In this document: positions 55,263 to 64,000 of the stretch, piece by piece | How positions within the stretch are numbered: the first letter of the stretch is position 1 | How the letters are laid out: every line of letters starts with the position of its first letter | Origin: Isoetes taiwanensis | Lineage: Eukaryota; Streptophyta; Lycopodiopsida; Isoetales; Isoetaceae | Length of the DNA: 64,000 bases | Direction: 5' to 3' | NCBI GenBank assembly: GCA_021234155.1 | Contig: JAJEKV010000058.1 | Location: 3,668,600-3,732,599 of the forward strand | Notes under the pieces: generated by a model | The model's input: only the letters and a program-made list of their open reading frames with translations | What the model was told of the DNA's origin: nothing | Database searches by the model: none | Program-made: the position numbers and the translations under genes

Positions 55263-55484
55263 CTAAAACAACTCCAAAGGATCTAGTACCCGCAAGACGC
55301 TCTGCAACATAACTGTCTATCTGAAAGCAAAAAGACGTTGTTAGGATGCTTCAAATGTGAAAATATGATATCTGCAGTAAGCCAAAAGACCTATTTTGGT
55401 TGGCCATTATGACCGCCAATTGTAGTTGCAATTATATGGCCTCTTTCAGTCCCATTCCCATCCATAATAGTTGGATTCAAGCTC
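55263..55484 (-). pseudogene. Shaggy-like (GSK3) protein kinase, two-exon fragment
   Basis: The first minus-strand exon (55,484-55,391) reads [20 protein letters not shown] followed by GGHNGQPK, the conserved N-terminal block of plant shaggy/GSK3 kinases, which act in brassinosteroid and other signalling. It ends in TAG just before a GT donor, where functional genes have a CAG glutamine codon, so a C-to-T change has made a stop. The second exon (55,320-55,263) reads IDSYVAERLAGTRSFGVVL, corresponding to the start of the kinase domain with its glycine-rich loop. One loop glycine is replaced by arginine and one or two bases are missing. Splice sites are canonical. Later kinase exons were not found, so this is a captured or truncated copy. 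Confidence 0.8.
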
Positions 55485-56695
55485 CTGCTACAGATATTTA
55501 TTACTTTATGCAAAGAAAAGTCTGCAGTCACATGGATAAAAAATATACCATGTCATCCCTATGGTCCGCCTTATCCCAATTTTCATGTCGTACATCTCTT
55601 TGGGACGCTGGTCTTTGGGACGCTGGTCAACACCACTGTTTCCTCTCTTAGAGGCTGCAACCATACCATCATTTCCTCCTAGATTTGTGGCTGAAGCAGC
55701 TAAATGTGCTGTTTTAAGTTCATGTGCAGGGAGTTATAATGTTATGGCATTGTGATAGAATAGTGGTGATGGCTCTGCTAGCTGCATGCATATCTAGAGA
55801 TGGGCCTGCTTATTGCAAGCTTAGCTAGATATAGTATGCTTTAAAATGTCTTATGCTTGACAGGCTGGGTGCATGTTAAATAAGCAGATGCAAGGATAGG
55901 TTGCTTCAGAGCTTTTGTTTGCGGGTAGATATAGTGATAGCTTCTGTAATTAGACAGTATGCTTGCTAGGATATTTCCTGCAAGAAATTCACACATTGCT
56001 GCAATGACTTTGCACCTTGCAAGTTCCCATGGATAGATCTGCATGCTTAGGGACTGTTGCAGGAGAGATAAGATATTGTTATTCGTGTTAAGGCTTAGAT
56101 GTTGGACTGCTGGTAGTTGCAATTTGCTAGGCATACCAGTGATCAATGCAAATGCATTTGCAACAGGAACTCAAAATTACTGCCTAGTCTGCATATCATA
56201 CATGAAATTAGAACAATAAAAAAAAATCCCAGGCTTTCGATTATGTTTATCAACAAAAAAAAAAGTTCTTAATAAATGAAACGACTTCATTGGCTCAACA
56301 AACTAATAATCTAAGCATCTTAGATCTAAACTTAACTTGTGCAAGTTAAGTCCATGGGATGTTGTATAGACTGGAAAACTAATATGTGTAGACCCAATGT
56401 GGTTACATGACATGCCAGACCATTGTTTGAATTGGAAATAATATGCACAGAACTACATAGAATACTTTTCTATTTGAAGATGATAGTTAGAATCACTGAA
56501 GGGAATTGGCTCATCTTTTATTATGGAAAAAAGGATAAAACAGTTCCCAAAAAGAGAATAGCGAACTCTAAGAGGAGAGACATGGAATCAAATCAAAAGG
56601 AAACTTTGAGCGGACATAGCTGTTGCAAGGCTTTTGTTTGCGGGCAGATACTGTCATGATCATTTTGATTGGATAACTTCCGAATGGTATCTTAC

Positions 56696-57016
56696 CTTGT
56701 GTAATCGGTCAAAATCACCAAAAAGGATCATGCCCAGTTTCCCAGCAAAAAACCTGTATGTAACCTGCAATATAAACAGGACTGATGCTTAAGCTCTGTT
56801 ACCTGTGCCAAAGCAAAAACACTGGACAACTGGATACCTGAACCCAAATCCATAGCCACATTCTGCAAGGATTTCATGCCATATCAAGGTTTAGAATTTG
56901 GAAAGCTATGGAAAAAACGTACCGATGGAACCATCATTGGCATCTTCTTCATTCGATTCTTCATTCTCGCTTTCATCATTATCTATATCATCTTCAATCA
57001 AGGCGGCATCTGAACC
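56696..57016 (-). pseudogene. Unidentified gene fragment, two or three antisense exons
   Basis: On the minus strand, 57,016-56,923 lies between a TTTGTTTAG acceptor and a GTACGT donor. It reads GSDAALIEDDIDNDESENEE and continues acidic to DANDGSI. A possible 25 bp exon near 56,865 reads ECGYGFGF. The exon 56,764-56,696 lies between TATATTGCAG and GTAAG and reads VTYRFFAGKLGMILFGDFDR followed by LHK. The splice signals and open reading suggest a real gene piece. I do not recognise the protein. It lies upstream, on the same strand, of the kinase fragment but does not match the kinase N-terminus, so it is likely a separate gene. Confidence 0.5.
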
Positions 57017-57545
57017 CTAAACAAAATATATTTCTCTGTGGTAAGATTCTTTCTCTACCTTTTTTCTTTAGGAGCTGGCTGATTATTGCAAATGGAGAAA
57101 AACAAAAAAAAGTATGCTAACAAACCTCGATTTTTACGATTTTCTTCCACTTAAAGCTTTGAATCCATCATTCTATTAGACGCGCAGAAGAAGAGTAATG
57201 TTGGTGGATGATATTGTTCCAAATCAAAATGACATTCTAGCAAACTAATTCCGATGTCACTATCCAAGGAGCATAAATAAGAACCAGTTTACCTCTATCT
57301 GGAGCTTGGAGTTATAACGGCATAGGCACTGAAAAATCCAAGTACAGAGATGGTAGAGGAAGCCGCAAAGCGGAGATTCGCATCCACGGAGTTGGAAGAA
57401 GTCTGTCGTTCCATAGTTTTAAAGGAAGCGATTGTTAATAGGCTAATCCACGGCGCTTCCATAAGATCTATCGTCGGTGTAAGAACTACCTGAGATAGCC
57501 TTGATTCAAAATTTGCATCCCGCAAGAAAAGCCGCAAGCGGGAAG

Positions 57546-57579
57546 GGAACGCCGCATGCGTCTGCACATGCGGCGTTCC
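57546..57579. repeat. 13 bp perfect inverted repeat (palindromic hairpin)
   Basis: GGAACGCCGCATG (57,546-57,558) and its exact reverse complement (57,567-57,579) are separated by 8 nt. Immediately to the right, 57,579-57,665, a second imperfect inverted repeat pairs a GGGGACCCC...CGGTTTGG arm with a CCAAACCG...GGGGGACCC arm. Confidence 0.9.
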
Positions 57580-57668
57580 AGGGGACCCCATTTCGGTTTG
57601 GGGAGGCCTTCATCGGCGTTAGGTTAGTAGGGGGGGTCCCTTCCAAACCGGAGAAGGGGGACCCTATG

Positions 57669-58012
57669 GCATATTCACCCCTTATTCCTTAATCTACACC
57701 GTACACAAAGTTCCTCGTTTGTGGGGTATGGATGTATGAAATTTGCTATACTGTATAATAAAATTTGCAAAATACTATAAGATTTGAGATAATATACTAT
57801 ATGGTGTTGATTTTGTACGTGCAAAACATAATTATTAGGGCTCTCATTGCCCTACGTCACCCCCCGTGTGAATATGCACCCAAACCAAAAGGGGTTTAAG
57901 GGGGTTTTAATTTGAAAGTGTTGGATGTAATGGTTGTGTTAATTAATGTTAATGGTAGTTATGTGTTGGTTGTTATAATAAAAAAAAAATTTGGGCCCTT
58001 CGGGCCCTAACA
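57669..58012 (+). repeat. ~345 bp repeat, copy 1
   Basis: It aligns throughout with 59,655-59,998. Shared landmarks include CCTCGTTTGTGGGGTATG, GTGTGAATATGCACCCAAAC and the terminal hairpin GGGCCCTTCGGGCCC. Copy identity by eye is moderate, with several small indels. Confidence 0.9.
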
Positions 58013-58983
58013 AAGCAAGCATAAGTATTATACTGATATGTTTATTTAAAACAACTTAGCTTATTCATTATTCAGTAATTTGAATATTGCAATACAAGAA
58101 TCAAGTTCATGAAGGATCAAATGCAACACACCATTTATTCCACTCTAAACAATGCACAACTATTCTAGAAATACAATGCACCATAAGGTCTAGCTATGCA
58201 TTTAAAATAATCATTGAACCATGGAATGTAGACTCTACAATATCAATACATTCAATAAGAAGTTTAACACAGACCTTTCACAATATAATTCGACCTTTCT
58301 TCTCCCTTCTAAGGTGTCTTCTTTCAGGGCACAGCACAATCTCATCTGCAACTTGCATGCTAATCATTGCAAATGCTGGATTATAAAAGCTGATCCTATT
58401 GTCGGTGGTGTAAAGGAAGTTGTTAATTCCTCATTAAGCATCATCAGCTATTAAGCATCATCAGCTATCTCTCTAACACTGTTTCACTTTCAACGATGTG
58501 CACTTACTTGGAAATTCATTTCTCCAGAAAATAACTTGACCTGTTATGAAGCTGGCATGAGTTGCCTGATATGAAGTCCCACATTCATCGATGGAAAGCA
58601 CGCAGGATAAAGAATTCCAATTACAAATCTGCCAACTGCAAGCTTCACCTGGCAACAAGCCTCTCAAGCATTCAAGCTTTCCTGGCAACAAACCTCACTT
58701 GACTTTTGCTACCATTGCTTGACAAAACTGATTTGAACATGGCAATCTAACAAACAGAGATCTATAAGAGCGGATTTGTTTCCAGTACTACATTTGATAC
58801 ATCTGTAGCCATAGAAATCCTTCACATTATCGCTCCAATAAAATCAAGTTGTTGGAGACTGATTAACATATACCGTAGAAGACAATTCCAAGCATGATCT
58901 GCTCAACTTGAGGAGAACATATGAAACCTCTGTCCCTGCTCCATAATCTGGTCATAACAAAGACATCAGAAACATTCCTAAGT

Positions 58984-59330
58984 ATTTAGCTAGATGGATC
59001 CTTCGCCAAAAAAATGACCACAACTTCGTCAGGAACTAGCTTTCCCTGGTCCATATAATCTTTAGCCTTCTTTCCATATTCGTTCTGCAGCCACTTCAGC
59101 CAAACAGGTTGTTGCCTTGAAATATGTACCAAATTATCTTTGGGAATGTTCCCAAGCAGTTGTCAATGAAGCTAAAATGCCCAACTAAATAAAACCCATG
59201 GATTGGGAAAGTGAAAGACCTTTTTCTTAATGAGTTAGCATTGAGTACCCTTTCCGATCTTTGGAGGCCCAGAGATCATGACCTTCGGTGGCTCTCCTTG
59301 AGTTCTAATTTTCATTACAGTCTATTTCAA
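58984..59330 (-). pseudogene. Adenylate kinase (plastid type) fragment
   Basis: The minus strand reads EPPKVMISGPPKIGKGTQC, with the P-loop at 59,270-59,238. It matches the start of the adenylate kinase core, V-M-I-S-G-A-P-A-S-G-K-G-T-Q-C, with Ser replaced by Ile. Further on, VHIS and then NEYGKKAKDYMDQGKLVPDE followed by VVV match the first half of the NMP-binding domain. Between them bases have been lost, so the reading is out of frame. The family transfers phosphate between ATP and AMP. The E-P-x-K-(I/V)-M-I-S-G start is like plant plastid isoforms. A stop follows the P-loop and another ends the fragment at 58,986. The lid domain and C-terminal half are absent. Confidence 0.8.
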
Positions 59331-59664
59331 GCGAAAACACCACTGGGTCTTTCAGATAGAACTTTATCGATAAGAACTTGGAGAAGAAGGATCTTACTAG
59401 TCCCAATTGCTGAGCCTTGCGGTTTGCAAACTGTTTGCATGATAGATCTTGCCAATCGCTTCCATAGAAAGAGTTTGCCCATACAATCATCTCCTTGTTC
59501 ACAGATTTCACAGCCCAAGAGGCCGATGGATATAGAGGAGCCGAACCATGTCGAGAAGGAGATGCATTAATATGCGAAACAGCAACGTAAACAAATAACA
59601 AGCTGCCATTCAAAACCCTAAGTTGGGGGGTTACTCCGGGCAACGAGAGCTGTTGGATGGGCAT
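59305..59664 (-). pseudogene. Possible transit-peptide region of the adenylate kinase fragment
   Basis: A minus-strand frame of 119 codons, starting MPIQQL, runs up to the P-loop segment and overlaps it slightly in another frame. It contains a serine-rich stretch (NASPSRHGSAPLYPSAS), as expected of a plastid transit peptide. It lies exactly where the N-terminus of a plastid adenylate kinase should be. The connection to the P-loop reading needs a frame change near 59,330. I cannot verify homology in this poorly conserved region. Confidence 0.35.
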
Positions 59665-59998
59665 ATTTGCCCTTTATTCCAAAATCTGGACCGTACATAG
59701 CGATCCTCGTTTGTGGGGTATGCATGTACAAGTTTTTGTATACTGTATATTAAAGTTTGCAAAATACTATAAGGTTTGAGAGAATACTTAATAGTGTTAA
59801 TTTTGTACATGTATTGTAAATATATTTTTTGGGGCTGATTTGCCCTACATAACCCCCGTGTGAATATGCACCCAAACCAAAGGGGTTTAAGGGGATTATA
59901 ATTTATATGTGTTAAATGCAATGGTTTGTGTTAATAATGTTAATGGTAGTTGTGTGTTGATTGTTATATTAAAAAACATTTGGGCCCTTCGGCCCTAA
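59655..59998 (+). repeat. ~345 bp repeat, copy 2
   Basis: Begins ATGGGCATATTTGCCC (itself a small hairpin) and ends GGGCCCTTCGGCCC. Direct orientation relative to copy 1, about 1.65 kb of sequence between them, and the adenylate kinase fragment lies inside. No TG...CA ends or flanking duplications are clear, so it is not established whether these are LTRs of a small element or two independent insertions of one short repeat. Confidence 0.9.
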
Positions 59999-60397
59999 AT
60001 AATATGAAACATAGGTAAATGTATTGGGCCTAAATATTAATTACTAAAAAGCACAATAACATCAAGACAAACAAATTATTCCCATTGCAAACAACTATGA
60101 GTACAAATGCGAGGAAAAACATGTGTGAAGAAAATTGAACGGTGTTGAATGTAAAAACAACCAATTCTATGAACAGAGCAATAGAAATAAGGAATTGAAG
60201 TCGTAGAAATATGTTGTTGCAAGTCTCTTCCACAATTTGGGAACATTAGAAAGAAATCTCACAAACACCAATCTTCTGCCAGTATAGGCCATTGCAACTC
60301 CACAAGAAACCATTAATTTGGCAGTTAAGCCAAACAGTACAAAAAAGGGCAATTGGAATGTATTGGGTTCTTCTAAAAGAATCTTCATGTAGCAGAT

Positions 60398-60627
60398 CTA
60401 AGATCTGTAATTCCAACTAACCTTCAACAAATTACCATGCCATGCAGCAAATGAAGACTCTGATGAACACCTAAGGTCACAGATTGCTCTTTTCTTCTTA
60501 GCTTTGATATTCTTTGCATTGGTCTTTCTAAAATAACCTGCTGCTGTCTGGCCCCAGTCCCAAAGCCTACCTGGCACATCCAAACAATGTCAATTACGGA
60601 AGGTAAACAACTTTCAATTATGGTCAA
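60398..60627 (-). pseudogene. Unidentified antisense exon-like fragment
   Basis: The minus strand reads GRLWDWGQTAAGYFRKTNAK followed by NIKAKKKRAICDL and SSFAAWHG, and then a GTAATT donor-like site. The basic, protein-like composition suggests a coding exon. An alternative frame is also open, so the reading frame is not certain. It is on the same strand as the other gene fragments between 55.2 and 59.7 kb. Confidence 0.3.
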
Positions 60628-60639
60628 ATACGATGTATC

Positions 60640-62420
60640 TTTTGCAGGAGAACTACTTAAAAATTTTCAAAATAACTTGTCAAGGTTAATCATGTGCAAG
60701 ATTTTCTTTAGACGAAAACTTCTTTTCTTGGAACAGGGAGTTCTAATAACCCAACATTTCCTGATAAAACATAATTTAAAACATATTGTTGACAAACAAA
60801 TTTAAATACATCTAATTTGCATAGCTGATGTCGAGCAGGGGAGCATGTTGCTAGGCGGGGACATTTGTTCTATATTATTTGTGACCCTAAAATGAATAGG
60901 AACCGATAGCAAATTTAGGGTACGCTATAAATCCAGAGGATTTTTACGCCTTATAAAACACATAGCATTTTATAGTAATCTTAAGGCAGCATAAGGCCCT
61001 CTAATAAGAGACAAAGCCCGAACATCTGCAGATTTCTGAGGCTGAGGCTCCGTTTAAGAGAATTTGTAGCAGCATAAGAGCTTTAAAGCATTTCTGAACA
61101 CAAAGCTAGGAATACACGAAAGAAGTTAAAACAGCTACATTACCTCAAGAGTATTGGGTTCTCGGTCCTTTGGCACACCACTCTCCCCTGCATTCTATAG
61201 ATGGGTAGATAGTAATGCCGCCAGAAGGCATAAGATTTTTGAAAGGAAAAACCCACCCGCCCACAAGGCTTCTAGGAAAGGAATCGTGCCCCCCAAGATC
61301 GAGAAGAAAGGCGACCAATGCACCGCCCAACACCAAGCGTAAAAGCGCCGTGTACAAACACCAAAAGGCTTCTCAATACCCACGATTTTTTTTCTGCGCC
61401 TTATCACCTCCATGCCTGACAGACGGTAGTTCATGAGAGTCACGAACTTGACCATCGGAAAGCTGGAAAGGAAATGACGAAGATGGTGGCGCCATGGCCA
61501 AAGGGTGCAACTATGGTGAAAGGTTTGAGAAGGTCTGCCAAAAAAGAATAAGTAGCATCTTCCTCTTTGACAACCCTAAAACAAATGTTCATTCTGAAAA
61601 CACACGGACCTTGGCCGAATCTGTTGCACCATAACAGCATCCCTGGAATCTGTGCCCCTTGAATCCGACCCACAAAACCATGCCCATGTAATCTTATTGT
61701 TGCAGATTTGCAAGCCCTGTTTCGTGCCCTAAAATGCTATCCACAGGCTTGCATGTTCAACCCCTAAAATAAAAAGAGGGCTTTTGTTGTGAGCCCTTGG
61801 ATGTTGGACCATTGAAAAAAAAAACTAAATCCAACAACTAAGAAATGGTGCACTCTAGATGTACGCATTAGTACATTCATTCGAATACACCATGAAATCT
61901 TAGGAAAACCTTTGTGAAAAGCGTACAAAAACACAAAGAAAACCCCATGTTATTATGCTATATATTGGAAGTTGGGTCTTCTAACTTTTTTTCCTTTTTG
62001 TCTTTTGTTGGGTCATTTATTTTAGATTCCAGATATTTCAGATATTTCGTTCATTTTTGAACCCCAACTTCCATTCCGAATTAGAAAGATTGCCACATGG
62101 CATCACCAAATTAAACTTCAAACAAAAATGGAGACCCAACTTCCATTTTGTGCATGGTCACAATTCTCAAATTAAGAGTAACGGTGATAAAAGACGGGAG
62201 ACCTTGTGCACGGATTTCCAAACTTTTCAGCATTGCATACTAAGTGTAGGTGCTTGTCGAGCTAGTTTCATATGTTTGCATGCATGTTTTCTAATCATTT
62301 TATGTGTACGAGCTACTTGCCATAGTTGTCAGGATGTTTTGATGCATGCAAGACAAACTTTTATCCTCTGTTATCTCGCAGTAAGAGCTATCGTAATAGT
62401 CAGCTCTACAAGCAAATTAG
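60640..62420. other. No recognisable gene
   Basis: Frames of up to 86 codons overlap on both strands at 61.15-61.46 kb without a motif I know. The remainder is AT-rich. Confidence 0.45.
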
Positions 62421-64000
62421 TTTTTTTTTTTTTTTTTAGCGGGGCTTGTCTAACCCCCACCCCCTACTACAACATTTTCACGGCTTCTTAGACTATTCAC
62501 GTGCTATGCCATATCGCACCATTCATTTTGCCTATTCGATTATCTAATATTAAATCATACGGCTATGAAAATAAAAAAATCTAGAAAATTGCGTGAGTGA
62601 GTACGCCGGAGTTCGACTCGAGCTTCCTTTGGGTAAGGTTGCTTACGAAAACAGTATTTGTGGTTGGCCTTCATTTACTCCATTCTGAGGTTAATAATAG
62701 TAGTTTTTCAGTTGCAAGTCCTCATTTGTGTCTACATAAGCCATTGAGTATTCCATTGCAATCTGGTCGTTTCAAATCCGAACCCCTGCTGAGTGCACAA
62801 GCTACATGCAACATGACGTTTCTGAAGATATCCTTTTGGTCTGTCTTATTCAGCTAAAATATGATCTGCATTTCTTTTGAGTTCTCCTTCGAATTTTTTC
62901 TTCTGCCATCTACTTTCCCTTCTTTCGTTCCTTCCTGTTTCTAGCAGTTGGATTAAAGGGCACCCTGCACCGTTTCTTCATTTAGGTGGAACGTTTGATG
63001 TTGGGAGAACGAGAGTAGCTACTTATGGGTTGTGAACACACTCTGCAATATGTTCCATAGGTGTGTTTATGCTCAATTGTTTGGATCTACAGTATAAGAA
63101 GATAGGCATGTCGCTTCTCAATAACACTATCATGTTGCAATTTGCTAAACTTATCAAAGGAGGATGTAATGCCAGCTTTATACCTTAGCACAAATCATCT
63201 AGCTCTAGAATACGAGAATGTAGTAAGAATATTAATAACATGTGGTCTTTGTAGTAAGATTTGGAATCTAGGCTCGAAACATACTCAAGGTTCTTTCCTT
63301 ACTTGTATTGTTGAAAGTTGTTTAGCTCCAAAAATGGTTTCTACTGTATCAACACGCCTCACTCCATGCTCCACAACGTTGGCAGCTCCAAAAAGTTTTG
63401 TCCAATCGCTGTTAGTACTGAGATTGATTCTCCTCCATTTGAGCTTCCTCATCAGCATAAACAAAGTATCTGAAATTGTAACCAAATCAACTGTTAATCT
63501 TATGAATCCAATTTGTATCATATCAAACCTGTTTAATTATTCCTTCAGGGGGGATGATTTCGCAATTAAAAATGAAGGCATTCCTTCCTTTCCAAATTCT
63601 CCAGAGGAGGATATAAATCCTCCAATCACCGGGATTTGAGGGCATAAAGAAGCCAGTTTCATCAAAGCTACCAAATCTGAACAAAAAATGTTAGTGGTTA
63701 GCCCCAAAATCCATTCCGACCACAAGCATTGCCTGAATAGATGATTCTCATCCTCCTTAGCATTCAGACACCTATCACAAACATCAAAGTTAGCCATAGA
63801 TAATTTGTATCTCTTACAGTTGGCTGTCAGGCCTTTATGCCAAAGCTGCCACATGAAATCTTTAATTTTCGGATTAACCGAGCTGCTCCACATATATTTC
63901 AGGTTTCTTCTGGCTGTGTCAGGGGAAACTCCCCATTTTAGATGGATGGTGATCTCTTGATTGCACATCAGAAATCTGTAAGCCAGTCTCACTGAGTAAC
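62421..64000 (-). mobile_element. Antisense LINE, 3' portion, cut by window end
   Basis: Between 63,992 and 63,537 the minus strand encodes WSSSVNPKIKDFMWQLWHKG, then LSMANFDVCDRCLNAKEDEN and HLFRQC. These give the P-K-I-K-x-F-x-W block and the C-x2-C-x7-H-x4-C zinc-binding segment of plant LINE ORF2. A one-base shift near 63,620 continues with LLWRIWKERNAFIFNCEIIP, the usual next block. A T17 run at 62,421-62,437 is about 1.1 kb beyond on that strand and may be the element's poly-A tail; that link is inference. The element continues past the right edge of the window. Confidence 0.75.

Noticed and set aside
62057-62491. 144-codon plus-strand frame
   Set aside because: It runs through the poly-T tract (a run of phenylalanines) and has no recognisable domain; the tract is better explained as an antisense poly-A tail.
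63142-63639. 165-codon plus-strand frame near the right end
   Set aside because: It is the complement of the antisense LINE ORF2 sequence, which has clear zinc-binding motifs on the minus strand.
1-64000. A new multi-gene functional system
   Set aside because: Only one intact gene is present. Everything else supportable is decayed mobile DNA, repeats or gene fragments, so no cooperating gene set can be claimed.

Overview
This is nuclear DNA of a land plant: one intact housekeeping gene surrounded by decayed transposable elements and gene fragments. The plant assignment rests on an 843-residue elongation factor 2 with a plant-like sequence and an intron directly after the start codon, a P-class pentatricopeptide repeat pseudogene, plant-type LINEs, Ty3 elements and Helitrons, and pieces of a shaggy/GSK3 kinase and a plastid-type adenylate kinase. 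I cannot place the species. The older Ty3 element is of a type I do not associate with flowering plants, so a fern, lycophyte, bryophyte or gymnosperm should be considered.

Layout. 1-2.9 kb: nothing recognisable. 2.9-9.75 kb: a very decayed plus-strand LINE (ORF1, endonuclease, reverse transcriptase, 3' end). 12.06-14.33 kb: a frameshifted PPR pseudogene. 17.7-31.9 kb: a nested pair of Ty3-type elements. The older one supplies protease, reverse transcriptase, RNase H and the first part of integrase (17.7-20.4 kb), then the rest of integrase (31.24-31.93 kb). It is split by a younger LTR element (20,409-31,238) whose two LTRs, primer site and polypurine tract can be read but whose interior is mostly unrecognisable and carries a poly-A retroposon. 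34.9-38.4 kb: a probable Helitron. 39.68-42.84 kb: the eEF2 gene. 48.3-49.3 kb: an antisense LINE 3' end. 49,962-52,607: a non-autonomous Helitron with precise ends inside a short tandem repeat. 55.2-60.6 kb: a cluster of antisense gene fragments (shaggy-like kinase, unidentified exons, adenylate kinase), part of it flanked by a pair of ~345 bp repeats. 62.4-64.0 kb: an antisense LINE running off the window.

Only eEF2 looks functional. It is a three-exon gene with a TATA box and a pyrimidine-rich leader, and every conserved GTPase motif and the diphthamide histidine are intact. Nothing suggests an operon-like or multi-gene functional system. The most interesting material is in the mobile DNA: the nested Ty3 pair, a sushi/Tcn1-like chromovirus, a Helitron whose empty site can be read from neighbouring repeats, and the same-strand cluster of captured exons. 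Several kilobases (1-2.9, 22.4-27.3, 43.4-46.9 kb) hold no gene I can support.
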